From DATEOR01 sp963841425 (GTDB lineage Bacteria; Actinomycetota; Thermoleophilia; Gaiellales; Gaiellaceae), in the NCBI GenBank assembly GCA_963841425.1, contig CAWJCL010000002.1, positions 1 through 64,000 of the forward strand: a stretch of 64,000 nucleotides of DNA, written 5' to 3'. Under the pieces are notes generated by a model. The model worked only from the letters and a program-made list of their open reading frames with translations. It was not told where the DNA came from and made no database searches. This document shows, piece by piece, positions 41,642-50,567 of this stretch. The first letter of the stretch is position 1. The number at the start of each line of letters is the position of its first letter. Made by a program: the position numbers and the translations under genes.

Positions 41642-41797
41642 ATGATCTCGTCCGAGGAACGGAGAACGACCGAGTTTCCGTCGGATCGGGACGAACAGGC
41701 GGAATCCGGGCGTTCCGCTCCGATCGACGAAGACGTCGAGGGGGAGCTCAACGCCGCGCTGCCTGAACCTCGCGAAGAGGAGAAGGAGCGCTCCTAG
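41642..41797 (+). CDS. Very small acidic protein
   Basis: A 51-residue protein (41642-41797) that reads ISSEERRTTEFPSDRDEQAESGRSAPIDEDVEGELNAALPEPREEEKERS: highly charged, no hydrophobic core, probably disordered. Its coding frame is intact, but support is limited to composition and a GGGGG stretch before the ATG. It overlaps the 3' end of the converging membrane gene by about 50 bp. Confidence 0.35.
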   Translation: MISSEERRTTEFPSDRDEQAESGRSAPIDEDVEGELNAALPEPREEEKERS

Positions 41798-42203
41798 GAG
41801 TCGAGCTGAGCAGGCCGCCGAGCACCGCGCCGAAGAGCGCATGTGCGGTCACCTCGTAGGCGAAAACGCGTCCGTCCCGTGCAAGCGGCGGCCAGTCTCC
41901 GCTGCGGCGGTCCTCGTGCACGCGGTCGACGACGGTCATCGCAGGCCAGAGCGACAAGCTCTCGGCCTGCGCCATGACGACGCCTGTCACGGGCCCGCGA
42001 AGGCCGAAGCGCTCGAAGGTCGCGCCGAAGAGCGCACCGTTCAGGAGGTGGATCGCGATCGCCGCTTTCGGACCTACCCGGGCGAGCCCGCCGAGGAGGC
42101 GGCGGTCGGAGTACCACGGAATGCCGAGGGCGCGTCCGAGTGCCGGCTCGGCGGCCGCCCAGACCCCCGCCGCGACGATTCCCGCCGCCATTCCCCTCAT
42201 CAT
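41748..42203 (-). CDS. Small membrane protein of unknown function
   Basis: A 151-residue protein with three to four hydrophobic helices: GMAAGIVAAGVWAAAEPALGRALGIPW, KAAIAIHLLNGALFGATFERFG, SLWPAMTVVDRV and VTAHALFGAVLGGLLSS. No known family motif. Divergent from the MFS exporter gene with only a 23-bp gap. Confidence 0.68.
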   Translation of the reverse strand: MMRGMAAGIVAAGVWAAAEPALGRALGIPWYSDRRLLGGLARVGPKAAIAIHLLNGALFGATFERFGLRGPVTGVVMAQAESLSLWPAMTVVDRVHEDRRSGDWPPLARDGRVFAYEVTAHALFGAVLGGLLSSTPRSAPSPLREVQAARR

Positions 42204-42226
42204 CCGGCGAGCATATCCTCACGCCT

Positions 42227-43690
42227 ATGGCGGCCTTCAGCCTGGAGCAGCGGCGAACGCTCACGCTCGCCGCGACCGTCCTCGGGTCGTCGCTCGCCTT
42301 CATCGACGCGACGGTGGTCTTCGTCGCCCTGCCGACGATCTCGGAGGATCTCGACCTCGGCCTGACCGGCCAGCAGTGGATCGTCCTCTCATATTCCCTC
42401 GCGCTCGCATCGCTTTACCTCGTAGGAGGCGCCATCGGCGACCGCTACGGCCGTCGGCCGACGTTCATCGCGGGCGCCGCGGGCTTCGCAGTCGCGTCCG
42501 CGTTCGCGGGCTTCGCCCCCTCCGGTACCTGGCTCATCGTCGCCCGCACGCTTCAAGGGATCGCGGGGGCCTTTCTGACGACGAACTCCCTCGCCCTTCT
42601 GCGCGGCGTCTACGGCGACCAGGCCGGCAGTGCGATCGGGCTCTGGACGGCTTTCACGACCGTGGCCACGATCGCCGGGCCGCCCGTCGGCGGCGCGCTG
42701 GTCGAGTGGGTCTCGTGGCGCTGGATCTTTTTCATCAACCTTCCGCTCGCCGCGTTCACCGTCGTGCTCGCCAAGGCGGGCGAGTGCAACGAGCAGAAGA
42801 TGCTGCGCGTCGGGCGACTGGACATCCCGGGGGCGACGCTCGCGGCACTCGCCTTCGGGACGCTGACGTACGGCCTCGTGGAAGGGCAGGACAAGGGCTT
42901 CGGCGAGGTTTGGTGGGCGTTCGCAATCTCGGTGCCTGCGCTCGTCGCGTTCTGCATCGTCGAGGCCCGCTCGAAGAACGCGATGCTGCCCTTCGATCTC
43001 TTCAGGCGTCGCAACTTCGCGATGGCGAACCTCGAGACGTTCCTCGTCTACGGCGCCCTCTACGCGCAGCTCATCTTCGTGCAGCTCTACCTGCAGTTCA
43101 TCGGCTTCTCGCCCTTCGAGGCCGCGCTTCTCGGCATCCCGGGGAGCGTGATCATGATTGCCCTCGCGGCGCGGTTCGGGAAGCTCGCCGACGAGCACGG
43201 CCCGCGGCTCTACCTGACCGCGGGCCCCTTCCTCGTCGGCATCGGGATCCTGCTGATCATCCCCGTGACCGAGAAGAGCGATTTCTGGACGTGGGGCTTC
43301 GCGTCGATCGCCGTCTTCTCGCTCGGCCTGGCCATGCTCGTTGCCCCGATCACGTCGACGGCCCTCAAGTCGGCGCCGTCCGAGCTCGCGGGCATCGCCT
43401 CGGGCGTGAACTCGACGGTCTCGCGTTTGGGGAACCTGATCGCGGTCGCGACGATCGGCCTCATCATCTCGCTCGTCTACGACTCGCAGGTGAGCGTCGG
43501 CGAGCCGTTGGCCAAGAACCAGGTCGACGAGACGCTTCGCAGCGCCTCGATCGACGGCTTCCGGGTCGGGATGCTCGTCGCCGCCGGCCTCGCCTTCGCG
43601 GGAGCCGCTGTCGCCGCGGTCGGGATCGTGAACCGCGAGGACGCGCCCGCCGAGGTCAGTGGACAGGAACCGGCGCCAGCCGGAAATTGA
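42227..43690 (+). CDS. MFS drug-exporter-like transporter (EmrB/QacA, 14 helices)
   Basis: A 487-residue 14-helix transporter: motif C region (LAATVLGSSLAFIDATVVFVALPTISEDL with the D1 Asp), loop motif GGAIGDRYGRRPTF, and ARTLQGIAGAFLTTNSLALL with the conserved Arg in helix 4. This is the DHA2 (EmrB/QacA) layout that extrudes drugs or metabolites with protons. ATG 42227 is selected because the protein begins directly with the first helix. It converges with the ATP-grasp gene and overlaps its 3' end by 35 bp. Confidence 0.9.
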   Translation: MAAFSLEQRRTLTLAATVLGSSLAFIDATVVFVALPTISEDLDLGLTGQQWIVLSYSLALASLYLVGGAIGDRYGRRPTFIAGAAGFAVASAFAGFAPSGTWLIVARTLQGIAGAFLTTNSLALLRGVYGDQAGSAIGLWTAFTTVATIAGPPVGGALVEWVSWRWIFFINLPLAAFTVVLAKAGECNEQKMLRVGRLDIPGATLAALAFGTLTYGLVEGQDKGFGEVWWAFAISVPALVAFCIVEARSKNAMLPFDLFRRRNFAMANLETFLVYGALYAQLIFVQLYLQFIGFSPFEAALLGIPGSVIMIALAARFGKLADEHGPRLYLTAGPFLVGIGILLIIPVTEKSDFWTWGFASIAVFSLGLAMLVAPITSTALKSAPSELAGIASGVNSTVSRLGNLIAVATIGLIISLVYDSQVSVGEPLAKNQVDETLRSASIDGFRVGMLVAAGLAFAGAAVAAVGIVNREDAPAEVSGQEPAPAGN

Positions 43691-44828
43691 GGCCGGCCGC
43701 GCGCTCGCGCGCCCTGTCGACGGCCTCCTCCCTCGTCGCACCCGACTCGTAGAGGATCGCAAGCCGGTAGCTCTGAGCGTCGTTCGTGCCCTGGGCCGAG
43801 AGCGGCAGGCCCGGCCGGGCAAGCACTTCGAGGTTGTCGTCCGGATCGGGCACGGCCTCGACGTAGGCGTCCTCGAAGACCCGCATGACGTAGCTCACCG
43901 CAACGCCGTCCGGGATGCCCGTCTCCCACTTCGGATCCCTTCCACAGGCGAGCTCGAAGAGGGCGTCGTAGGTGGAGCGGCCGTGCAGCGCCTGGACGAG
44001 CGGCGCGAACTGCGAGGCGATCCGCCCGTTCACCTCGATGATCTGGGCGGGCCCCTCCTCCGGGACGAAGAACTCGACGTTGAAGAACCCGCCTTCGAAG
44101 CCGAGCGCCGGGAGGATCCGACCGGCGATGTCGGCGAGCTCCGCCTGCCTCTCCTCGGAGAGCCGCGACGGATAGTCGAAGCGCTCGAAGCTGAACGTCC
44201 CCTCGTACTTGACGGAGTCGGTGACGCCGATCGTGACCACGGAGTCCGCGTGGACGTAGCCCTCGAGCGTAACCTCGTCGCCCGAGAGGAGCTCCTCGCC
44301 GATGAACCCGTGCACCTGCGAGGGATCGCCGTCAGCGAGCATCGCGATCTCCGCGTAGCGGGTCGTGTAAAGGTCGGCCTCGTGCAGCTTCGAGAGCTCG
44401 GACAGGTCGTCGATCCGGTAGGCGTTCTGGGAGAGCCGGCCGACGACCGGCTTGGCGAAGAACGGCGGGTCGCACGGGATGCCCGCCTCGAGGAGGCAGA
44501 ACTTGGGCGTCGACTCGGGCGCGACGAGCCGCTGCACGTCTCGCGAGGTCGGCTTGTGCTGGAGCGCGAGGAGCGACTGCGGCGACGGGCCCGGCAGGCC
44601 GCAGCGCTGGCCGAGGATCGAGGCGAGGAGCGCCGAGAGGTCCTTGGTGCCGATGACGCCGTCGGCTGGAAGCGTCTCGGCGTGCTCGAGGAGCGGCTCC
44701 GGCTCGAAGATCTCGAGCTGGTCGAGGTCGGAGCCCTCGTAGCGCACGCGGTATCGGTCCTCCAGCCCCGCGGCGCGGATGGCGACAAGATCCCGCTCTT
44801 GCGGGCAGAGGACGAGGATGTCTCTCAT
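43656..44828 (-). CDS. ATP-grasp domain ligase-like protein
   Basis: A 390-residue protein with an ATP-grasp core: CDPPFFAKPVVGRLSQNAYRIDD (ATP-binding Lys region), HGFIGEELLSGDEVTLEGYVHADSVVTIGVTDSV, and EGGFFNVEFFVPEEGPAQIIEVNGRIASQFAPL (metal-binding Glu/Asn-Gly-Arg). ATP-grasp ligases join carboxylates to amines or thiols, for example dipeptide or amide ligation. The partner substrate is unknown. ATG 44828 or 44834 may be the start. It is divergent from the MetE-like gene. Confidence 0.85.
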   Translation of the reverse strand: MRDILVLCPQERDLVAIRAAGLEDRYRVRYEGSDLDQLEIFEPEPLLEHAETLPADGVIGTKDLSALLASILGQRCGLPGPSPQSLLALQHKPTSRDVQRLVAPESTPKFCLLEAGIPCDPPFFAKPVVGRLSQNAYRIDDLSELSKLHEADLYTTRYAEIAMLADGDPSQVHGFIGEELLSGDEVTLEGYVHADSVVTIGVTDSVKYEGTFSFERFDYPSRLSEERQAELADIAGRILPALGFEGGFFNVEFFVPEEGPAQIIEVNGRIASQFAPLVQALHGRSTYDALFELACGRDPKWETGIPDGVAVSYVMRVFEDAYVEAVPDPDDNLEVLARPGLPLSAQGTNDAQSYRLAILYESGATREEAVDRARERAAGLNFRLAPVPVH

Positions 44829-44896
44829 GCGCACAACCCGCGCCTCGGCGCGAAGCTGGCATCGTAGCCATACCGCGACCTCAATAGAGTAGGCGG

Positions 44897-46003
44897 GTGC
44901 TCACGGCCCGCACGGACGTCGTCGGCAGCCTGTTGCGACCGGCCTTCCTGCTGGAGGCCCGGGAGCAGCTCGAGGCGGGCGCGATCGCCGAGGAAGGCTT
45001 CGCGGAAGTGGAGGACGCGGCCGTCGACGAGGCCCTCGCCCTGCAGGACGAGGCCGGGCTCGACGTCGTCACGGACGGAGAGATGCGGCGCCTCTCCTTT
45101 CAGAGCCAGCTGCCTGCGGCCGTCGACGGCTTCGGGGACTGGGACCTGGACGCCTTTCTCTGGGGCGAGTGGCGAAGCGACGAGCTCGGAGAGATGAGCG
45201 TCGAGCGCCCGCCCCTGGCCGTGACGGGGAAGCTTCAGCGGAGGCGCTTTCTCTCGGCGGCGGAATTCATGTACGCGCGGGATCGGACAAATCGCGTGCT
45301 GAAGGTAACGCTGCCGAGCCCCTCCCTATTCGCGAACTTCTGGAACCCGGACCGCCCGCCGGAGGCCTACGCGAGCCTGGAGGACTACCTCGGCGACGTG
45401 GCGGAGATCCTGCGCGAGGAGGTCGACGAGCTCATACGGCTGGGCGCTCGCTACATCCAGCTCGACGCGCCGCACTACCCGCTCCTCCTCGATCCGGGCT
45501 ACCGCGACTTCTACGAGAGCCGCGGCTGGCCGGCCGAGCGCTGGCTCGAGCTCGGCCTCGAGCTCGACAACCTCGTCATCGGCGACCATCCGGGCGTGAC
45601 CTTCGGGATGCATCTCTGCCGCGGGAACCAGGCGAGCCGCTGGCTCGTCTCGGGCGGCTACGACTGGATCGCCGCGCGCCTCTTCCCGCACGTGAAGGCG
45701 GAGCGGATCCTGCTCGAGTACGACGACGAGCGCTCGGGCTCCTTCGAGCCGCTCGCGGAGGTGCCGGAGGACAAGGTCGTCGTCCTCGGCCTGGTGACGA
45801 CGAAGAGCGCCCGCCGGGAGACCGTGGACGAGCTCGTCGCGCGCGTGCGCGAGGCGTCGGCGTTCATGCCGCTCGAGCGGCTCGCGATCTCGCCGCAGTG
45901 CGGCTTTGCCACGTCGATCCTCGGCAACGCGCTCTCGGAGGCGGATGAGCGCGCCAAGCTCGCCACGCTCGTCCGCGCCGCCGAGCTCGTCTGGTCGCCA
46001 TGA
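44897..46003 (+). CDS. Core MetE-like (cobalamin-independent methionine synthase C-terminal) methyltransferase
   Basis: A 368-residue protein that corresponds to the C-terminal catalytic barrel of MetE: TARTDVVGSLLRP at the start, RYIQLDAPHYPLLLD, MHLCRGN (Zn ligands His and Cys), and SPQCGFATS (Zn Cys) near the end. Stand-alone core-MetE proteins transfer methyl groups between corrinoid or pterin donors and thiols, or act in methylated-compound catabolism. GTG 44897. Its stop overlaps the lyase start by four bases (ATGA), so they are co-translated. Confidence 0.85.
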   Translation: MLTARTDVVGSLLRPAFLLEAREQLEAGAIAEEGFAEVEDAAVDEALALQDEAGLDVVTDGEMRRLSFQSQLPAAVDGFGDWDLDAFLWGEWRSDELGEMSVERPPLAVTGKLQRRRFLSAAEFMYARDRTNRVLKVTLPSPSLFANFWNPDRPPEAYASLEDYLGDVAEILREEVDELIRLGARYIQLDAPHYPLLLDPGYRDFYESRGWPAERWLELGLELDNLVIGDHPGVTFGMHLCRGNQASRWLVSGGYDWIAARLFPHVKAERILLEYDDERSGSFEPLAEVPEDKVVVLGLVTTKSARRETVDELVARVREASAFMPLERLAISPQCGFATSILGNALSEADERAKLATLVRAAELVWSP

Positions 46004-47433
46004 CGGTCGTTCTCTCGGGAAGCGGGCTGACGGTGGCCGACGTCGTGCGCGTCGCCCGTGACGGCGACCCGGTCGAGCTCGCACCGGAGGCGGTCGAGCG
46101 CATGCGCGAGACGCGGGCGCTCGTGGAGCGGGTCGTGGCGCGCGGAGACGAGGTCTACGGCGTCACAACGGGGGTGGGCGCGCGGAAGAAGCACCGCGTG
46201 CCTCTCGAGCAGATCCCGGCCTTCAACCGGCGGCTGATCGAGAACCACCGCATCGGCACGGGGCCGGACGCGCCGCCCGCGGTAGTCCGGGCGACGATGC
46301 TCCGGCACGCGAACATGCTCGCCAGGGGCACGTCGGGCGTACGGCCGGTGATCGTGGAGCGGATCGTGCGCGCGCTGAACGAGGACGAGCGGCCGCGCGT
46401 CCGCTTGCTCGGCTCGCTCGGCCAGGGAGACCTCGCGCCGATGGCAGACCTTGCGGCCGGCCTCTTCGAAGACGTCGAGCTCCTCGCCAAGGAGGGCATC
46501 GCGCTCATCAACTCGAACGCGTTCTCGACGGGGCTGGCGTCGCTCGCAGTGGCCGACGCCGAGCGACTCGTGGACGCGCTCGACGTCACGGGTGCGCTCG
46601 ACCTGGAGGCCTTCGCCGCCAACCTGACGATGCTTCACCCCGCCATCGCCGAGGTGCGCCCGTATCCCGGCCTCTCCACCGCGCTCATGCGGCTGCGCGC
46701 TCTCCTCGCAGGGAGCTACCTGTGGGAGCAGGACGCCGCCCGCAACCTCCAGGACCCCCTCACCTTCCGCTGCCTGCCGCAGATCCATGGGGCGACGCGC
46801 GACGCGCTCGAGTTCGCGAAGCGGCAGCTGGAGATCGAGCTCAACGCGTCCCAGGAGAACCCGCTCATCATCCCGTCCGAGGACCGCATCGTCTCGGTCG
46901 CGAACTTCGACATCCTCCCTCTCGCTGCCGCGCTGGACTTCCTCCGCGTCGCACTCGCACCTGCGCTCACGAGCGCGTGCGAGCGGCTGCTCAAGCTGCT
47001 GCAGGGACCGCTCACCGGCCTGCCGGACTCCCTCGCCCCGCGGCAGGGGCTCGTGGAGAACTCCCTCGGCGAGCTCGGCGTCGCCGCGCAGGCGCTGACC
47101 GCGGAGGCGCGCCTCCTCGCCCAGCCCGTCTCGTACGAGGTCGTCACCTCGACTCACGCAGAAGGGATCGAGGACCGGATCACCATGGCGCCGCTCGGAG
47201 CGCGCCGCCTCGCGGAAATGGTCGAGCTTGGAGAGCGCCTCGCCGCGATCGGCTTCACCGTCGCCGCCCAGGCGATCGACCTGCGGAAGCCGTCCGCGCT
47301 GGGAGCCGGGACGAAGCGCGCCCACGGCCTCGTTCGCGAGCGCGTCCCGTTCATGGGCGAGGGCGACCCGCTTCCCGCCGACCTGGAGCCGGTGCGGGAC
47401 CTGATCGTCGCGGGCGCGTTCGCCGCCGCCTAG
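46000..47433 (+). CDS. HAL/PAL-family lyase homologue lacking the MIO-forming Ala-Ser-Gly triad
   Basis: A 477-residue member of the aromatic ammonia-lyase family. Recognisable: Tyr53 in EVYGVTTGVG, His83 in RRLIENHRIG, Asn171 in KEGIALIN, Arg in QDPLTFRCLPQIHGATRD and a late helical GIEDRITMAPLGARRL. In HAL/PAL/TAL the residues at 46411-46428 would read GSVGASGDLAP and form the MIO cofactor; here the sequence is GSLGQGDLAP (Ala-Ser replaced by one Gln). The catalytic Tyr280 (QDPYSLR) is Leu. A MIO-based deamination is therefore not expected. It is co-transcribed with MetE- and BHMT-like genes. Confidence 0.88.
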   Translation: MTVVLSGSGLTVADVVRVARDGDPVELAPEAVERMRETRALVERVVARGDEVYGVTTGVGARKKHRVPLEQIPAFNRRLIENHRIGTGPDAPPAVVRATMLRHANMLARGTSGVRPVIVERIVRALNEDERPRVRLLGSLGQGDLAPMADLAAGLFEDVELLAKEGIALINSNAFSTGLASLAVADAERLVDALDVTGALDLEAFAANLTMLHPAIAEVRPYPGLSTALMRLRALLAGSYLWEQDAARNLQDPLTFRCLPQIHGATRDALEFAKRQLEIELNASQENPLIIPSEDRIVSVANFDILPLAAALDFLRVALAPALTSACERLLKLLQGPLTGLPDSLAPRQGLVENSLGELGVAAQALTAEARLLAQPVSYEVVTSTHAEGIEDRITMAPLGARRLAEMVELGERLAAIGFTVAAQAIDLRKPSALGAGTKRAHGLVRERVPFMGEGDPLPADLEPVRDLIVAGAFAAA

Positions 47434-47442
47434 ACTGATTCG

Positions 47443-48471
47443 GTGGCCGGAGCTGGACTTCTCGAGCGCCTCGAGCAGGGACACGTCATCTGCGCGGAGG
47501 GTTACCTCTTCGAGCTCGAGCGGCGCGGCTACATCCAGGCGGGCGCGTTCGTCCCCGAAGCCGTGCTCGACCACCCGGAGAAGGTGTCCGAGCTCCATCG
47601 CGAGTTCGTGCACGCGGGCTCCGACGTGGTCGAGGCGTTCACCTATTACGCACACCGCGAGAAGATGCGCGTCGTCGGCAAGGAAGGGCTCCTCGAGGAG
47701 CTGAACCGAAACGCCCTCGCGCTCGCCAAGGAGGTCGCCGACGAGACGGGCACGCTCTTCGCCGGCGACATCTGCAACACGAACGTCTTCGACCCCGGCG
47801 ACCCCGAGTCCAAGAAGGCCGTCGAGGCGATGTTCGAGGAGCAGGTCGCGTGGGCCGCGGAGGCGGGCGTCGACTACGTCATCGCGGAGACCTACTCCTA
47901 CGCCGAGGAAGCACGGATGGCGCTCGAGACGATCAAGGCGGCCGGGCTCCCAGCCGTCGTCACGATGTGCATCCACCAGGAGCCGCTGACCCGCGACGGC
48001 ATGTCTCCCGCGGACGCCTGCGCGATGCTCGAACAGGCGGGCGCCGACGTCGTGGGCCTGAACTGCATCCGCGGCCTCCAGACGACGATGGAGCTCCTGC
48101 CAAGCATCCGCGAGCAGGTCACCGGCCACGTGGCCGCGCTGCCGGTCCCGTACCAGACGACCGCGGACATGCCGACTTTCCAGAGCCTTCGCCATCCGCG
48201 CCACGACGGCATGCTCTTCCCCATCGCGCTCGAGCCCTTCGAGTCGACGCGCTTCGAGGTCGCCGACTTCGCGCGGGAAGCGGACGCCCTCGGCATTCGG
48301 TATCTCGGCCTCTGCTGCGGCAACGCGTCCTACTTGACGCGCACGCTCGCCGAGGCGCTGGGGCGTACCCCGCCAGCGAGCCGCTACTCGCCGGACATGT
48401 CCAAGCACGCGTACTACGGCACCGACCCGCTCCTCAAGCCCACGAACCTCGACTTCGCCGACCGGCTCTGA
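47443..48471 (+). CDS. Betaine-homocysteine methyltransferase-like protein
   Basis: A 342-residue TIM-barrel methyltransferase with BHMT-type N-terminus (ICAEGYLFELERRGYIQAGAFVPEAVLDHPE), zinc ligands GLNCIRG and GLCCGN, and the C-terminal barrel strands. BHMT takes a methyl from glycine betaine (or dimethylsulfonium compounds in relatives) to homocysteine. Substrate-binding aromatic residues cannot be judged here. GTG 47443, 9 bp after the lyase stop; the next gene begins 6 bp after its stop. Confidence 0.88.
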   Translation: MAGAGLLERLEQGHVICAEGYLFELERRGYIQAGAFVPEAVLDHPEKVSELHREFVHAGSDVVEAFTYYAHREKMRVVGKEGLLEELNRNALALAKEVADETGTLFAGDICNTNVFDPGDPESKKAVEAMFEEQVAWAAEAGVDYVIAETYSYAEEARMALETIKAAGLPAVVTMCIHQEPLTRDGMSPADACAMLEQAGADVVGLNCIRGLQTTMELLPSIREQVTGHVAALPVPYQTTADMPTFQSLRHPRHDGMLFPIALEPFESTRFEVADFAREADALGIRYLGLCCGNASYLTRTLAEALGRTPPASRYSPDMSKHAYYGTDPLLKPTNLDFADRL

Positions 48472-48476
48472 CGCCC

Positions 48477-49511
48477 TTGCGCCTCGGCATCATCGGCTGC
48501 GGCGGCATCTCCGAACGTCACGCCCGCGGCGCCGAGCAGTCAGACCAGGTCGACATCGTCGCGTGCTGCGACGTCCGCCTCGACGCCGCGGAGGACTGGG
48601 CTCGTCGGCACGGCTGTGAGCGCGCCTACGACGATTACCGGACGATGGTGCACGAGCACCAGCTCGACGGTGTCCTCCTCGCAACCTGGCCGAACCAGCA
48701 CCACGAGCACATCCTCGGCTGCCTCGAGGCCGGCGCCCGCGCGATCCTCTGCGAGAAGTCGCTGACACTGACAGGCGCGGAGGCGCTCGAAGTATGGAGG
48801 GCCGCGACAGCCGAAGACGCGCTCGTCGGGGAGGCGTACATGTACCGCCATCACCCGGCTTTTCGCCTGCTTGAGGAGACCGTCGCGAAGGGCGAGATCG
48901 GCGAGGTGGACAGCGTCCGGGCGGCGTTCACCCTCTTCGATCCCGCGGAGGCCTCGGAGGGCGACCCCGAAAGAGATTGGCGGCAGCGATCCGATCTGGG
49001 CGGAGGGGTGCCGTGGGACCTCGCGGGCTACTGCGTCGATGCGTGCAACCGCTTCGGCGCATCCACCCCGCTTCGGGTGGCGGCTGTTGCGAGCGAAAGC
49101 GAGCGCTACGGCACCGTCGACCGTCTCTTCGGGCTGATCGAGTACGAGAATGGACGCATTGGCATCGTCGAGAGCAGCAAGCGGAGCGACTTCGACCACC
49201 AGCTTCGGATCGACGGCTCGCATGGCCACGCGCTCCTCGACGTCGCCTGGCGGATCGAGACGGACACCGAGGTTCGGGTGGCTCGCAGCACGGGCTGGGG
49301 AGTCTTCGAGACGAGTCGCATGCCGGTCGCCTCCGCCGACCCCTATCGCCTCCAGCTCGAGCACTTCGCCCGCGCTGCACGCGGCGAGACCGCGCCGGTC
49401 CCGGCGCTTCCCGACTCGATCGTCACCGCGTTCACCCTCGATGCGCTGCTACGGAGCGCGGCCGAGCACGAGGTCGTCCCCGTGGAGGCCCCCGGAGTCG
49501 AGGCAGCATGA
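48477..49511 (+). CDS. Gfo/Idh/MocA-family oxidoreductase
   Basis: A 344-residue NAD(P)-dependent enzyme from TTG 48477: RLGIIGCGGISERHARGAEQ (dinucleotide-binding), GVLLATWPNQHHEHILGCLEAGARAILCEKSLT (EKP-type motif, here EKS) and a C-terminal alpha/beta domain with DPYRLQLEHFARAARGE. Such enzymes oxidise or reduce sugars, inositols or other cyclic alcohols. ATGA overlap with the following nucleoside hydrolase. Alternative starts further upstream do not exist because the previous stop is near. Confidence 0.87.
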   Translation: MRLGIIGCGGISERHARGAEQSDQVDIVACCDVRLDAAEDWARRHGCERAYDDYRTMVHEHQLDGVLLATWPNQHHEHILGCLEAGARAILCEKSLTLTGAEALEVWRAATAEDALVGEAYMYRHHPAFRLLEETVAKGEIGEVDSVRAAFTLFDPAEASEGDPERDWRQRSDLGGGVPWDLAGYCVDACNRFGASTPLRVAAVASESERYGTVDRLFGLIEYENGRIGIVESSKRSDFDHQLRIDGSHGHALLDVAWRIETDTEVRVARSTGWGVFETSRMPVASADPYRLQLEHFARAARGETAPVPALPDSIVTAFTLDALLRSAAEHEVVPVEAPGVEAA

Positions 49512-50470
49512 GCGCCGTCCTCATCGACTGTGACCCTGGCCAGGACGATGCGCTTGCGCTCCTACTCGCGCTCGGAAGCCCCGAGCTCGACGTTCTCGGC
49601 GTGACTGCGGTGGCCGGAAACCAGACGCTCGACAAGACGACGGCGAATGCGCTCCGCGTCCTCGAGCTCGCGGGCCGGACGGACATTCGCGTGGCCGCCG
49701 GGGCGGAGGGACCCCTCGCGGGCACGCTCGTCGTGGCAGCCGATGCCCACGGCGAGACCGGGCTCGACGGCGTCGACCTCCCGCCTCCCGGCGTCGAGCC
49801 CGTCCCCGAGCACGCAAAGGACTTCCTCGCGGCAAAGCTCGAAGCCTCCGAGGGGCGGGTCACGCTCGTCGCGCTGGGCCCGCTCACGAACGTGGCGCTC
49901 CTCCTCGAGGCGCATCCCGGGGCGGCGGGGAAGCTCGAGCGCATCGTGCTCATGGGCGGCGCGATCCACGAGGGCAACCAGACGCCTTCGGCCGAGTTCA
50001 ACATCTGGATCGACCCCGAGGCCGCCGCCCGGGTATTCGAGAGCGGGCTCGACGTGACCATGGTCGGTCTCGACGTGACGAACAAGGCAGTGCTCTCGAA
50101 CGCCGACGCCGAGAGCCTCCGCGGCGGCGGGCCGGTCGCCGCGGCCGCTGCCGACATGGTCGACTTCTACCTCGGCTTCTACAACGACGCCTACGACCAC
50201 GGCGGCGCGCCGATCCACGACGCCGTCGCGCTGGCACACGTCTTCCGCCCCGACGTCCTCACCGTGGAGGCCCGACACGTGGAAGTGGACACCTCGGACG
50301 GCATCTGCCGCGGGCGCACGGTGGTGGACATGCGCCGGCGGACGTCGGTCCCGGAGCCGAACGTGCGTGTGGCCGTGGACGTCGACGCCGACGCCTTCCG
50401 CAGCCTTCTCCTGGAGCGTCTGCGCGCCTTCTCGCCAACTTCGCCGGAATCTTCCCGTCTGAGTTCCTGA
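49508..50470 (+). CDS. Inosine-uridine nucleoside hydrolase-like protein
   Basis: A 320-residue protein with the IunH calcium motif IDCDPGQDDALALLLAL (DxDPGxDDA), a substrate region VTLVALGPLTNVALLL, LMGGAIHEGNQTPSAEFNIWIDPEAA, and a late APIHDAVALAHVF with catalytic His. It hydrolyses the N-glycosidic bond of ribonucleosides or related N-glycosides. Start ATG 49508 overlaps the previous gene (ATGA). A nucleoside-like moiety may be part of the pathway substrate (inference). Confidence 0.9.
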   Translation: MSAVLIDCDPGQDDALALLLALGSPELDVLGVTAVAGNQTLDKTTANALRVLELAGRTDIRVAAGAEGPLAGTLVVAADAHGETGLDGVDLPPPGVEPVPEHAKDFLAAKLEASEGRVTLVALGPLTNVALLLEAHPGAAGKLERIVLMGGAIHEGNQTPSAEFNIWIDPEAAARVFESGLDVTMVGLDVTNKAVLSNADAESLRGGGPVAAAAADMVDFYLGFYNDAYDHGGAPIHDAVALAHVFRPDVLTVEARHVEVDTSDGICRGRTVVDMRRRTSVPEPNVRVAVDVDADAFRSLLLERLRAFSPTSPESSRLSS

Positions 50471-50484
50471 GAGGGAAGCCCACG

Positions 50485-50513
50485 TTGCCAAAGGCCCTGG
50501 GATGAGCTATAAG
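50485..50513 (+). promoter_or_regulatory. Sigma-70 promoter of the ABC importer genes
   Basis: TTGCCA (50485-50490), 17-base spacer, TATAAG (50508-50513). Five of six matches in each box with optimal spacing. It would give a short 5' leader to the start at 50568, so the importer can be transcribed apart from the upstream operon. Confidence 0.75.
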
Positions 50514-50567
50514 CGGGCGTTCGGGCGAAACCGAAGGCCGCACCCTGGCGGAAGGAGAGAGGCCGTA

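Noticed and set aside
45658..48408. Minus-strand open frame of about 900 codons opposite the methyltransferase/lyase genes
   Set aside because: Composition is that of reverse-complemented high-GC coding sequence; no motif or ribosome site.
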